A stretch of DNA of 64,000 nucleotides, from the NCBI RefSeq assembly GCF_024721975.1, contig NZ_JANQBB010000008.1, positions 1 to 64,000 on the forward strand, in the 5' to 3' direction. A program made the position numbers and the translations under genes. This stretch comes from Paenibacillus endoradicis (GTDB lineage Bacteria; Bacillota; Bacilli; Paenibacillales; Paenibacillaceae). Below, one piece after another: positions 10,915 through 19,865 of the stretch. Positions within the stretch are counted from its first letter, which is position 1. Each line of letters opens with the position of its first letter. Under the pieces are notes generated by a model that did not search any database, had not been told where the DNA came from, and was given only the letters and a program-made list of their open reading frames with translations.

Positions 10915-12528
10915 GTGAGTATTCAAGATACGATCTTTCACATTGTAGGCGGTATTGCAATTTTTCTATTCGGAATTAAGTACTTATCCGATGGTTTGCA
11001 AAAAACTGCAGGTGATAATATACGTCATTGGCTTGCTACCTATACATTTCATCCGTTACTCGGTGTACTTGTCGGAATACTAATTACAATTTTATTTCAA
11101 AGCTCCACAGGAGCAATCATATTAATTATCGGATTGATGAATGCTAATATACTTAGTCTAAGACAAGCGATCAGTGTACTTATCGGTGCTAATATTGGTA
11201 CGACGGTAACGATATTCATGGTTGGTATTGATGTAGAAAGTTATGCATTACCCATCATTACAGTTGGGGTTATTTTACTATTATTCGTCCATTACAAAAG
11301 ACTACAGTATATCGGTCAAGTTGTATTTGGTTTTGGCGCATTATTTCTAGGACTATCAATCACAAGAAATGGTTTACAATTACTTTCTCTCTCTGATTAT
11401 ATGACCGATTTTATGCTGAATTTATCTGATGTCCCTTTGTTTGGTATTATTACAGGCATAGTATTGACGCTACTATTTACTAGTTCTAATGCTGCGATAG
11501 GTGTATTACAAACCATTGCTAATGAAGGACTAGTTCAATTAGATGGTGCGATTCTAATCTTATTAGGTAGTAATATCGGTTCAGCAGTTATTGCTTGTAT
11601 TGCAGTTATTGGTGCAACGATTAAAGCGAAGCGGGTAGTATTTCTGCATGTCATATACTATGTATGCGGTACGACAATTTTTCTACTATTACAACATCCG
11701 ATTTATTCTTTTATAGAATGGATAGGGAAAACGTTACAAATCAAAATGCAACTCGCTACTGCTCATGGAATATTCCAACTCATAACGGGAATAATCTTCA
11801 TTATATTTACACCACTTCTTATTAAGTTAGCTAATACTGTTATTCAGACGCAGCATACTACAGCAGAAGTTATTTTTGGTGCGCAATATCTAGACAAGCG
11901 ATTACTTGCTACACCAAGCGTTGCGCTAGGACAAGCTCAATATGAGGTCATCCGCATGGGGACGATTGCTCGTGAAACATTGATGCATGCTTCTCATTAT
12001 TTCTTTGAACAAGATTCACGTTCTGCAAATTTGGCTTTAAAAAAAGAAACATTAGTGAATGAATTAGATCATCAAATTACTGATTATATGGTACGAATTC
12101 ATCAACATGGACTGACGGCACAAGAATCCGAGAAAGCTACAGGATTACTTCATATCGTTAATGATTTTGAACGTATTGGTGATCATGCAGACAATGTTGT
12201 GGAATTAGCTGATTATTGTATTCGCAATCGACTTCAATTTTCTAAAGAAGCCTTAGAACAATTGCATACGATGTTTGATGCAGCAGAGTGGATTATTTCT
12301 CGAGTGATATATGCCCTTGAGCAAAATGACAGATCGGCGGCAGCTGATGTATTAGGAAGAGAAGCAGATCTAGACCGTATGGAGCTTGAGTTTCGTACCG
12401 GTCATTTCAAGCGGCTTCATGATAATCGTTGTAAAGGTAATGCAGGTGCGATCTTCCTTGATGTTCTGAGTAACTTGGAGCGTATCGGCGATCATAGTAA
12501 AAATATAGCTGAATATGTATTGAAATAG
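10915..12528 (+). CDS. Na+/phosphate cotransporter with PhoU-like domain
   Basis: A 537-residue integral membrane protein with the inverted-repeat transport core: hydrophobic helices from about residue 8 to 300, the first QSST motif at FQSSTGAIILIIG and its counterpart FTSSNAAIGVL in the second repeat. Residues about 345-537 form a soluble helical PhoU-like domain with two FERIGDHADN/LERIGDHSKN motifs. The family (NptA/YjbB-like) moves phosphate with sodium, and the PhoU part probably regulates it. GTG 10915 follows TTGGAGGAG. It is a single gene, with a palindrome upstream and a terminator downstream. Confidence 0.88.
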   Translation: MSIQDTIFHIVGGIAIFLFGIKYLSDGLQKTAGDNIRHWLATYTFHPLLGVLVGILITILFQSSTGAIILIIGLMNANILSLRQAISVLIGANIGTTVTIFMVGIDVESYALPIITVGVILLLFVHYKRLQYIGQVVFGFGALFLGLSITRNGLQLLSLSDYMTDFMLNLSDVPLFGIITGIVLTLLFTSSNAAIGVLQTIANEGLVQLDGAILILLGSNIGSAVIACIAVIGATIKAKRVVFLHVIYYVCGTTIFLLLQHPIYSFIEWIGKTLQIKMQLATAHGIFQLITGIIFIIFTPLLIKLANTVIQTQHTTAEVIFGAQYLDKRLLATPSVALGQAQYEVIRMGTIARETLMHASHYFFEQDSRSANLALKKETLVNELDHQITDYMVRIHQHGLTAQESEKATGLLHIVNDFERIGDHADNVVELADYCIRNRLQFSKEALEQLHTMFDAAEWIISRVIYALEQNDRSAAADVLGREADLDRMELEFRTGHFKRLHDNRCKGNAGAIFLDVLSNLERIGDHSKNIAEYVLK

Positions 12529-12529
12529 A

Positions 12530-12592
12530 AGAAATGCCCGTTGAGGTTACGACAATGAGATTGTCGCATCACAAAACAAGGCATTTCTTTTT
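12530..12592. terminator. Terminator between the Na/Pi transporter and parB-like genes
   Basis: AGAAATGCC pairs with GGCATTTCT followed by TTTT on the forward strand. A second hairpin (GACAAT-GAG-ATTGTC) lies inside the loop. The reverse complement can serve the convergent gene ending at 12610. Confidence 0.7.
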
Positions 12593-12609
12593 GCTATATA
12601 TGATCGATA

Positions 12610-13731
12610 TTATTCATTACTTTTCTGCTGTATGAGCTTCCATTGCTGAGATAACAGCTGGAGTTTCATTAACATTACGTTTGAAAGTTGTGAAGTAGCT
12701 TCTAAATTCTGCATGTCACCAGTAGTAATCTGAGTAAGTAAGATATCGGCTTGTTCCAGTAATTCATCTAAAGAGTCAGTGAAACTTGTCGGATCTAAAT
12801 GTACTGCAATTATAGACGCTGCATGCGTAGAAGTTGCATATTGAGTGCTATGATTAACAATGCTAGCCTCATCAACGTGATACGTGTTAGGTACAGTTGC
12901 GGTGGAAACATCAGTCGTACCATCTTGATAGGTGGATAGCGGTTGCTGGATCATCTCCGCTTTACGTAGTTCTTCTTGTTCAGCTTTTTCTTGACGTTCT
13001 TTCTCACGAGCTAATTTTTCTTTGCGATTCTGTTCGAACACTGACCAGGTTTCTATTAATCCGCGACCGTTTTTCAGTAATAGCTTTTCTTTCGTTGCAT
13101 CTGAGATGGTCTGGTCCTTAAACAATTTAGCTATTTTTTTAACATCGCTAACAGGTAATTCATCTCTTGCGGCCGTAAGTGCTATAGTATCACGATATTC
13201 AAATGGTAAGTCTTTTAATGGCATTAATTGATCTTCCGTCAAACAATCTTTACGAATTTGCGTCCCCCCGACAATAAGTTTCTTAACTGCGTTGCCAAAT
13301 TTCAATAACTCGCATTTATTTTTAATGTAACTTTCTGGTTTGCCCAACTTACTGGATAATAGCTTCATTGAGCTATGGAAGCGAGCGTCGTTCATTAATT
13401 TATGGAATGCTTCAGCTTCTTCAATTGGAGAGAAGTCTTCACGAGTTAAGTTTTCTGCAATTTGTTCGAAGTAGATATCCATCTCATCTGTCGCCGTTGA
13501 TACAATACACGGAATGGATTCCAGTCCGACCATTAGGGAAGCCTTATAACGACGGTTACCATAAATGATCATGTAGCGACCATTTTCTACGGTGCGTACT
13601 TTAATAGGAGAAAGTAGTCCGATTTCAGAAATACTATTTGCTAGTTCTGCAAGTGCTTCTTGACTAAATTGATATCTCGGTTGATCTTTATCTTCATCGA
13701 TGAGTGATATCGGAATAAGTGTAATATCCAT
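12610..13731 (-). CDS. Orphan ParB/Spo0J-family protein
   Basis: 373 residues. The N-terminus carries the ParB nuclease-like/CTP-binding fold: DQPR at 16-19, LANSISEIGLLSPIKV at 30-45, YGNRRYKAS at 57-65 (the GxxR motif) and EQIAENLTREDFSP at 89-102. A helical region with a helix-turn-helix follows to about 215, then a charged coiled coil (NRKEKLAREKERQEKAEQEE) and a low-complexity tail. There is no ParA gene beside it and no parS-like palindrome was noticed, so this is not the main chromosomal partition pair. It may be a regulator or a plasmid-derived relic. The start follows AGGAG at good spacing. Confidence 0.75.
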   Translation of the reverse strand: MDITLIPISLIDEDKDQPRYQFSQEALAELANSISEIGLLSPIKVRTVENGRYMIIYGNRRYKASLMVGLESIPCIVSTATDEMDIYFEQIAENLTREDFSPIEEAEAFHKLMNDARFHSSMKLLSSKLGKPESYIKNKCELLKFGNAVKKLIVGGTQIRKDCLTEDQLMPLKDLPFEYRDTIALTAARDELPVSDVKKIAKLFKDQTISDATKEKLLLKNGRGLIETWSVFEQNRKEKLAREKERQEKAEQEELRKAEMIQQPLSTYQDGTTDVSTATVPNTYHVDEASIVNHSTQYATSTHAASIIAVHLDPTSFTDSLDELLEQADILLTQITTGDMQNLEATSQLSNVMLMKLQLLSQQWKLIQQKSNE

Positions 13732-13950
13732 TATCTATCTCCTTATGTAATAATCTCTTGTCTTCTATTGTATCATGTGTGCACTATTTTTGAACTTGCA
13801 TTTTAAGCACTTGCGTCAGGCGTTATATTCTGATAGCTTGTAGGGATAAGAAATGGTCAAGTATTTCTGGAAAGCTACTGCTTCCGATCTGTTTTATTTG
13901 CAGGAAGTAAATCAAGTAGTCAATAAAAAGTATGTAGGAGGCAATTTAAG

Positions 13951-14445
13951 ATGGCATTAGAAATTGAACGGAAATATCTGTTGGAAATATCTTCACAACA
14001 GTTAATAGAGCAAGGTATTATTCAACCACAATCTCAGCAACGCATAGAGCAAACCTATATTGCTATGGATGTTGATCAAGAACTTCGCGTTCGACGTATT
14101 AAGGATGCGGCTACAGGAAAATACAGCTATACACATACATTTAAAAATGGGGTTGGACTTGCCCGTGAAGAGGTCGAATATGAGATTACTCAAGTGATCT
14201 ATGATCAAGTAATGACAGCTTTCGGCTATGTTCCGTTAACGAAAGATCGTATTACTGCTATGTGTAATGATATTACTGTAGAAATTGATATTTATGATCA
14301 AGTAGATTTTGTAGTTGTTGAGGTTGAATTTGAATCTATGGATGCAGCTAATCAATTTGTTCCTCCGACTTGGTTTGGAGAAGAAATTAGTTTCAATAAA
14401 AAATATAGTAACAAGGCAGTTTGGAAGCAACTTCAAAACAAATAA
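13951..14445 (+). CDS. CYTH-domain phosphatase/triphosphatase
   Basis: 164 residues beginning with the diagnostic EIERKYLL (residues 4-11), followed by alternating charged strands: RIEQTYIAM, ELRVRRIKD, YTHTFKNG, REEVEYEI and VEIDIYDQVDFVVVEVEFE. This is a triphosphate tunnel enzyme of the CYTH group; bacterial members usually hydrolyse inorganic triphosphate using Mg2+ or Mn2+. The substrate cannot be read from sequence. AGGAGG lies 7 bp before ATG 13951. The Gfo/Idh-type gene follows after 27 bp, so the two are probably co-transcribed. Confidence 0.85.
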   Translation: MALEIERKYLLEISSQQLIEQGIIQPQSQQRIEQTYIAMDVDQELRVRRIKDAATGKYSYTHTFKNGVGLAREEVEYEITQVIYDQVMTAFGYVPLTKDRITAMCNDITVEIDIYDQVDFVVVEVEFESMDAANQFVPPTWFGEEISFNKKYSNKAVWKQLQNK

Positions 14446-14472
14446 TAGTAATTACTGAGAAAGAGGGATCTT

Positions 14473-15459
14473 ATGATTTCATTCGGTATCATTGGAACTA
14501 ACTTTATTAGTGATCGATTTATAGCAGCAGGCTCAATGCTGACGAATTTCAAAGTTGGAGCAGTATGTTCTCGTTCAATAAACACAGCTCAAAGCTTTGC
14601 TAATAAACATAATATCGTTCATTGCTATACAGATGTAGTAGAGATGCTTGATAGCGGTAATATTCAAGCTTTATATATTGCTTCTCCAACGAATTTACAT
14701 GCTCATTATGCTCAAATAGCTTTAGAGAAAGGTATTCATGTACTTTGTGAGAAGCCTGTTACTTCTAATAGCAAAGAATTGAAACAATTAATTGAAATAG
14801 CATCGCGTAAGCAAGTGCTATTTATGGAAGCGATGAAATCAACGACTATGCCAGCTTTTCGACAGGTTGCTGAACATCTTAATGAGATTGGGCAACCAAG
14901 ACGCTATTTCGCAAGCTACTGTCAGTACTCATCTCGTTACGATGCATACAAAGCAGGCAATGTACTGAATGCATTCAAGCCTGAATATTCTAACGGTGCA
15001 TTAATGGATATCGGTGTTTATTGTATCTATCCTGCTGTCATGCTATTCGGTAAGCCGAAGTCAGTAAAAGCTTCAGCATTCATGCTTGATTCTGGGGTGG
15101 ACGGTGAAGGTAGTATTATATTGGAGTACGATGATATGGATGCGGTTGTTATGTATTCAAAAATCTCCAATTCATCATTGCCAGTTGAGATTCAAGGTGA
15201 GCAAGGTAATCTGGTGCTAGATCGCGTAAGTGAACCTAGTCGCGTTACATTGATGCCACGTGGTGGTGAGCAAGTCGATCTGAGCTTACCGACGATTGAG
15301 CAAGATATGTATTATGAGATCGAACATTTTATCCAATTACTAGAAGAGAATAAGAAGCAATCACCAATTAATTCTTTCGAAAACTCTCTTATTACAATGG
15401 AAATAATGGATGAAGCACGTAAGCAGATTGGACTAGTGTTCCCAGCTGATCTGAAGTAA
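14473..15459 (+). CDS. Gfo/Idh/MocA-family NAD(P)-dependent oxidoreductase
   Basis: 328 residues. The N-terminal Rossmann fold starts FGIIGTNFISDRF and includes AVCSRS and IASPTNLHAHYA; CEKPVTSN at about residues 93-100 is the family's catalytic/cofactor signature. The C-terminal alpha/beta domain has GALMDIGVYCIYPA, where members keep catalytic residues. Enzymes of this family oxidise or reduce sugars, cyclitols or dipyrroles. No sugar genes adjoin it, so the substrate is unknown. Confidence 0.85.
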   Translation: MISFGIIGTNFISDRFIAAGSMLTNFKVGAVCSRSINTAQSFANKHNIVHCYTDVVEMLDSGNIQALYIASPTNLHAHYAQIALEKGIHVLCEKPVTSNSKELKQLIEIASRKQVLFMEAMKSTTMPAFRQVAEHLNEIGQPRRYFASYCQYSSRYDAYKAGNVLNAFKPEYSNGALMDIGVYCIYPAVMLFGKPKSVKASAFMLDSGVDGEGSIILEYDDMDAVVMYSKISNSSLPVEIQGEQGNLVLDRVSEPSRVTLMPRGGEQVDLSLPTIEQDMYYEIEHFIQLLEENKKQSPINSFENSLITMEIMDEARKQIGLVFPADLK

Positions 15460-15476
15460 TATTATCTAAGACAATA

Positions 15477-15542
15477 AAAGACATAGCGCTACAAACTCAG
15501 CAAAGTAATTCTGCTTGAGCATGTATAAGCTATGTCTTTTTT
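15477..15542. terminator. Bidirectional terminator
   Basis: AAAGACATAGC pairs with GCTATGTCTTT across a 41-base loop; T runs follow on the forward strand (TTTTTT) and A runs precede it. It separates two convergent oxidoreductase genes. Confidence 0.6.
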
Positions 15543-15580
15543 CTTATTTCTATTTGTAACAATAGCAATCTAAATAAAGA

Positions 15581-16552
15581 TTAAATTCGGTAAGAAGCAA
15601 ACGGTTCACCATGACGGAAATCTGTACTTATGTTATTCAACTGTTCCATAAGGTGATCATTAATGGATAACTCTAATGCTTCCAAATTAGTTTCTAATTG
15701 AGCCACTTTTGTTGCGCCTACGATGACGGTGCTTACAACGGGTTGATGAAGCAACCATGCAATAGCAAGGTTTGAAGGGGCTGTTCCATTTTCATGAGCA
15801 AGTTGCTGTAGATCATGACTTAACTTTAATGTCCGCTCTGTTAGGAATCGATTAAAGCTTGGATCAGTTTGTGCACGCGAATTTTCTGGTACTTGATTGG
15901 GCGAGGCATACTTTCCTGTTAATATTCCACCAGCCAGTGGGAAGTAGGGAATAATGCCGATACCTTGATCAACACAAAGTGGTATCAGTTCACGTTCTGG
16001 TGTTCGATCAGCTAATGAATAACTGACTTGCTGAGAAATATATCTGTTTAACCCTAGTCGATCACTAATTCCTAAAGCCTTCATTAGCTCCCAAGCGTAG
16101 TAGTTAGAACAACCGATGTAACGAACTTTCCCTGAAGTAATCATATCTTCAAGGCAACGCAATGTTTCCTCAAGCGGAGTATTTGGGTCGAATGTGTGAA
16201 TTTGATATAGATCAATATAATCCGTTTGAAGTCGAGTTAGACTAGCTTCTAGTTGTTGCATAAGGTGATGGCGTGATGAACCTTTATGATAAGGGCTTTT
16301 TCCCGTAGGAAGCCCTGCCTTTGTAGTAAGAACGATATCATTACGTTTGCCTTGAATCGCATGACCAATAATAGTTTCCGATTGCGATCCTGCGTATATA
16401 TTCGCTGTGTCGATAAAAGTAATGCCATTATGAATGGCTCTTTCAATAATTAATGAAGAAGTTTGAGCATCTGAACGTTTGCCAAATGCATTTGTTCCAA
16501 GCCCAATTGCCGACACCGTTAATCCACTATTACCAAGTTGTTTGTATCTCAT
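15581..16552 (-). CDS. Aldo/keto reductase
   Basis: 323 residues forming a TIM barrel. Family landmarks are MRYKQLGNSGLTVSAIGLGTNAFG, GITFIDTANIYAGSQSE with the catalytic Asp and Tyr, VLTTKAGLP with the catalytic Lys, and DYIDLYQIHTFDPN. IGCSNYYAWEL and the late STVIVGATKVAQLETNLEAL bind NADPH. It resembles the YrpG/YhdN-type general reductases of Bacilli. The physiological substrate is unknown. It is monocistronic. Confidence 0.88.
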   Translation of the reverse strand: MRYKQLGNSGLTVSAIGLGTNAFGKRSDAQTSSLIIERAIHNGITFIDTANIYAGSQSETIIGHAIQGKRNDIVLTTKAGLPTGKSPYHKGSSRHHLMQQLEASLTRLQTDYIDLYQIHTFDPNTPLEETLRCLEDMITSGKVRYIGCSNYYAWELMKALGISDRLGLNRYISQQVSYSLADRTPERELIPLCVDQGIGIIPYFPLAGGILTGKYASPNQVPENSRAQTDPSFNRFLTERTLKLSHDLQQLAHENGTAPSNLAIAWLLHQPVVSTVIVGATKVAQLETNLEALELSINDHLMEQLNNISTDFRHGEPFASYRI

Positions 16553-16579
16553 TGTATCCTCCTATAACTTTTTCTATCC

Positions 16580-16625
16580 CGCAAGTAGCGCTCCATCTTC
16601 TCGACTCGCGAAAGCCTGCTTTTTA
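16580..16625. repeat. Remnant of the 170-bp MITE-like element (one end)
   Basis: GCAAGTAGCGC, CATCTTCTCGACTC and GAAAGCCTGCTTTTT match the end of the elements at 6550-6720 and 6738-6909 over about 45 bp with few differences, but the final GAAC and the rest of the element are missing. This shows the element is dispersed in the genome and not just a local duplication. Confidence 0.65.
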
Positions 16626-16799
16626 ATTTTCATTTGAATTTCATCATTGTGATGAAAAGTAGCATCGAAAGCACCTGATAAAATTTTTCATGTAAATTTA
16701 ATATCTTATTATTATGTCATTAAGAAGCAAAGTTGAAAAGCGATGCGCACTAAGAGTATAATTCGATGATAACGTGTTCATAAGCTAAGAAACATTTTA

Positions 16800-16872
16800 G
16801 CTCATGATTCCGAAGTAACTTTTCTATACTTTGAAGTGTTACAAGGGAGCTTAAGAAAGTTTTAGGAGGATG
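16800..16872 (+). promoter_or_regulatory. Single leader element of the uppP/kdgA/fumC type before lplJ
   Basis: Aligns with the tandem leader units at 28546-28738: GCTCATGATTCCGAAGTA, then AACTTTTCT, a GAAGTGTTAC segment, and AGAAAGTT followed at once by TTAGGAGG. AACTTTTCT pairs with AGAAAGTT (one bulged T), and GTAAC pairs with GTTAC inside, preserving the two-helix arrangement of the family with different bases. Confidence 0.5.
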
Positions 16873-16877
16873 ATATT

Positions 16878-17867
16878 ATGTTATTTGTAAGCAACGAAGG
16901 CAATCATGATCCAGCAATTAACTTAGCCTTAGAGGAATACATTTTCAGACAACTTCCTGAAAACAATTATCTTCTATTTTATATTAATGAACCTTCAATT
17001 ATCATTGGTAAAAATCAAAATACAGTTGAAGAAATTAATGCGGAATATGTGAAAGAGAATCATATTCATATTGTACGTCGTATGAGTGGTGGCGGCGCTG
17101 TATATCACGATTTAGGTAATTTGAATTTTAGTTTTATTATGAAAGATGACGGGTCATCCTTCCATAATTTCAAAAAGTTCACCGAGCCAGTTGTTGAGGC
17201 ATTACGTACTATGGGGATTGAAGCGGAATTAACAGGACGTAATGATATACAAATTGGTGAAAAGAAAATATCGGGTAATGCACAGTTCCATTCTAGAGGG
17301 AAAATTATAAGTCATGGCACATTGCTATTCAATACAGAAATGCAAAATGTTGCGAGTGCATTGAAAGTTAATGCAGAGAAATATGCTTCCAAATCAACAA
17401 AATCTGTTAGAAGTCGTGTCGCTAACATTACGGAATTTTTACAGGAACCAATGACAATTGAGCAATTTCGTCTGAAAATCTTACATTCCATTTTTGCAGG
17501 TGAAGGCGAAGTTCAAACTTATGACTTAACAGAAGAAGATTGGAAAAAAATACGTCAACTAGCTGATGAACGTTATCGTAGCTGGGAGTGGACTTACGGC
17601 CGTTCTCCACAGTTCAATATGCAACAACGTAAACGCATTGAAGGTGCAGGAACATTCGATGTACGTTTGAATGTACAAGATGGAATCATTCAAGATGCAG
17701 CGATTTATGGTGACTTTTTCGGTCGTGGTGACCGTAACGAAGTAGCTGAGCAGCTTGTTGGTTTACGTTATACAGAGGAAGAGCTTAGCAGACAAACTGA
17801 CAATATTGACCTAGCGTTCTATTTCGGACCGATTACGAAAGAAGACTGGATGGGCTTGTTACTATAG
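16878..17867 (+). CDS. lplJ: Lipoate-protein ligase
   Basis: Attaches free lipoate, through lipoyl-AMP, to the lipoyl domains of 2-oxoacid dehydrogenases and to GcvH. The 329-residue protein has the LplA/B fold: NLALEEYIF, NEPSIIIGKNQN, RRMSGGGAVYHDLGNLNFSF (lipoate-binding RRxSGGGAVYHD loop) and GRNDIQIGEKKISGNAQF with the lysine that contacts the adenylate. The C-terminal accessory domain begins near residue 240 (ERYRSWEWTYGRSP). This is the two-domain LplJ/LplA form. TTTTAGGAGGA precedes the ATG, joined to a conserved leader element. Confidence 0.92.
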   Translation: MLFVSNEGNHDPAINLALEEYIFRQLPENNYLLFYINEPSIIIGKNQNTVEEINAEYVKENHIHIVRRMSGGGAVYHDLGNLNFSFIMKDDGSSFHNFKKFTEPVVEALRTMGIEAELTGRNDIQIGEKKISGNAQFHSRGKIISHGTLLFNTEMQNVASALKVNAEKYASKSTKSVRSRVANITEFLQEPMTIEQFRLKILHSIFAGEGEVQTYDLTEEDWKKIRQLADERYRSWEWTYGRSPQFNMQQRKRIEGAGTFDVRLNVQDGIIQDAAIYGDFFGRGDRNEVAEQLVGLRYTEEELSRQTDNIDLAFYFGPITKEDWMGLLL

Positions 17868-17879
17868 CCAAGCAAATAT

Positions 17880-17917
17880 AACGTGATTTGATCTATATAG
17901 AGATCGAATCACGTTTT
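17880..17917 (+). terminator. Terminator after lplJ
   Basis: AACGTGATTTGATCT pairs with AGATCGAATCACGTT (one mismatch), followed by TTTTTG, 13 bp past the stop. Confidence 0.85.
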
Positions 17918-18020
17918 TTGTTGCAGATGAAAGCTATATAATTGTCGTTATATAATATGCAACTTTATCTTATCATGCTATAATTTTACATTGTAGAATA
18001 GGTCTTTAGGAGGAGTAAGT

Positions 18021-19754
18021 ATGTTTAAAAGTTTGCAATCTCGTATGATTTTGTTTTTTTCAACGATACTATGTGTTAGTGGATTCATATTAAGCTATAG
18101 TCTATATCAATCCTCTGAAAAATTAATATTACAAACGATAGGTGAGCAAGCTAGGGCAATTGCGTTTTCTGCAAGTGAAATTATTGATGTAGAGCAATTT
18201 CAGACATTATCCTCCTCCATGGAAAGAAATACATATTACGATGCTTTACAAGCCCAGCTACAGCAAATTAAAGAAACGAATGGGTTAAAATATTTATATA
18301 CAATGATATCTAAGCAGCAGAATGGAAAGACTGGATACTACTATATTGTCGATGGAACCGATACGCAAAGTGAATATTTCTCAGCTCTAGGTGATGAAGA
18401 GCTTGAAACTGATGAGGCTGTACAAAATACTTTAAAAACTGGTGAAGTGGGAATAGGAAAGTTAGATTATACAGAAGCGTTTGGTGCTACGTTATCTGCT
18501 TATCTACCAATAACTTCATCTGGAGGTCAAATCATCGGAGTAATCGGAGCAGATTTTGATGCGACTAATGTTTACGCCCAATTAAAGCAGAACAAACAGG
18601 ATATGCTGATTATGTCCATTGTCATCGTTTTAATCTCTATTTTACTAGTGTGGATTGTCGCAAGAATAATGACCAAGCCTATAAGTTCGCTTGTAAGTAG
18701 TATGAAGAAAGTAAGTAATGGTGTGCTAACTGATAAGATAGAAGTTAAAGGTAGTGGTGAAATTGCCCAGCTATCACAAGTTTTTAATGATATGAGTAGC
18801 GATCTACAAGGAATGCTGCAGAGGGTAGCTAGTAGCTTGAAGGTAATCAATGATAGCGTAAATATTTTGAATGAAAATATGGCCTTGTCCGATAAGCTAA
18901 ATGAAAGAGTAGATAATCATTTGCAGGTCGCCGATCAACAATCTAGTGCTCAGCACCAAGCAACAATTGAAACGAAAAAAGCAATGTATGAAGTTGGAAA
19001 AGGGATGCTCTCTGTAGCAGCCACTTCAGAGTCTATGCTAAGTATGGCACATCGAGCTAGTCATATATCTTCTACAGCCAATGAGTCTATGGAGCAATTA
19101 GAATTGCAGATGGATCATATCTTCCAATCATCTGCCAAAGTAACGGATGATATTGCCTACTTAAATACTCGCTCGCAAGATATTCAGGAAATGGTTCTAA
19201 TGATTAAACGTATTGCATCACAAACTGCACTACTAGCATTAAATGCTTCCATTGAGGCTGCTAGAGCTGGAGAGCATGGTAGAGGATTTCATGTCGTTGC
19301 CTTGGAGGTACGTAAGTTGGCCGACCAGAGTGACCAAGCTGCAACAGATGTAGAACAACTCATCCATGATATGTTATCACTTACTGAAAAGGTAAATACG
19401 GCATCCTCGATCAGTATGAAAGATATTGAATCGGGTGTATCTGCAGTTCAGCTAGCAGGTGAAGCTTTTACTCTTATTTCGCAAGAGGTTAGTGATGTAG
19501 AAGATCAAGCTCAGCATGTATCAAGCACATCTGTGCAAATTAGTGAGACAATGGGAAAACTTGATGAATTGGCTAGTCATGCAGCGAGTTTAACTGAGCA
19601 ATCCTTAAGCGTAACTAAAGAAATGAAGGAAACGATTACTACACAGATTCATTCTGTTGATCAAAGCAGACATACTATTAATCAATTAATTCAACAATCA
19701 GTAGAACTTCAAGCTGTTCTAAATAAATTTAAGATAGAACATCAAACAATATAG
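18021..19754 (+). CDS. Methyl-accepting chemotaxis protein
   Basis: 577 residues with transmembrane helix 1 at about 8-28, an extracytoplasmic sensor domain of about 165 residues with cache-like features ([55 protein letters not shown]), helix 2 at about 194-215, then HAMP ([18 protein letters not shown]). The cytoplasmic signalling hairpin has its tip at [40 protein letters not shown], the CheA/CheW contact site. The ligand is unknown; the dCACHE/sCACHE type would suit small organic molecules. AGGAGG lies 5 bp before the ATG. No other chemotaxis gene adjoins it. Confidence 0.9.
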   Translation: MFKSLQSRMILFFSTILCVSGFILSYSLYQSSEKLILQTIGEQARAIAFSASEIIDVEQFQTLSSSMERNTYYDALQAQLQQIKETNGLKYLYTMISKQQNGKTGYYYIVDGTDTQSEYFSALGDEELETDEAVQNTLKTGEVGIGKLDYTEAFGATLSAYLPITSSGGQIIGVIGADFDATNVYAQLKQNKQDMLIMSIVIVLISILLVWIVARIMTKPISSLVSSMKKVSNGVLTDKIEVKGSGEIAQLSQVFNDMSSDLQGMLQRVASSLKVINDSVNILNENMALSDKLNERVDNHLQVADQQSSAQHQATIETKKAMYEVGKGMLSVAATSESMLSMAHRASHISSTANESMEQLELQMDHIFQSSAKVTDDIAYLNTRSQDIQEMVLMIKRIASQTALLALNASIEAARAGEHGRGFHVVALEVRKLADQSDQAATDVEQLIHDMLSLTEKVNTASSISMKDIESGVSAVQLAGEAFTLISQEVSDVEDQAQHVSSTSVQISETMGKLDELASHAASLTEQSLSVTKEMKETITTQIHSVDQSRHTINQLIQQSVELQAVLNKFKIEHQTI

Positions 19755-19865
19755 AACATAACTTTTGAAAAAGTGAATCGTAAGCCGGCAAGTGGTATAA
19801 TATACTGTAATGTAATGAACCATACTAAGCAAATAAGAGTCATCACAATTAAAGGAGATGTACAT

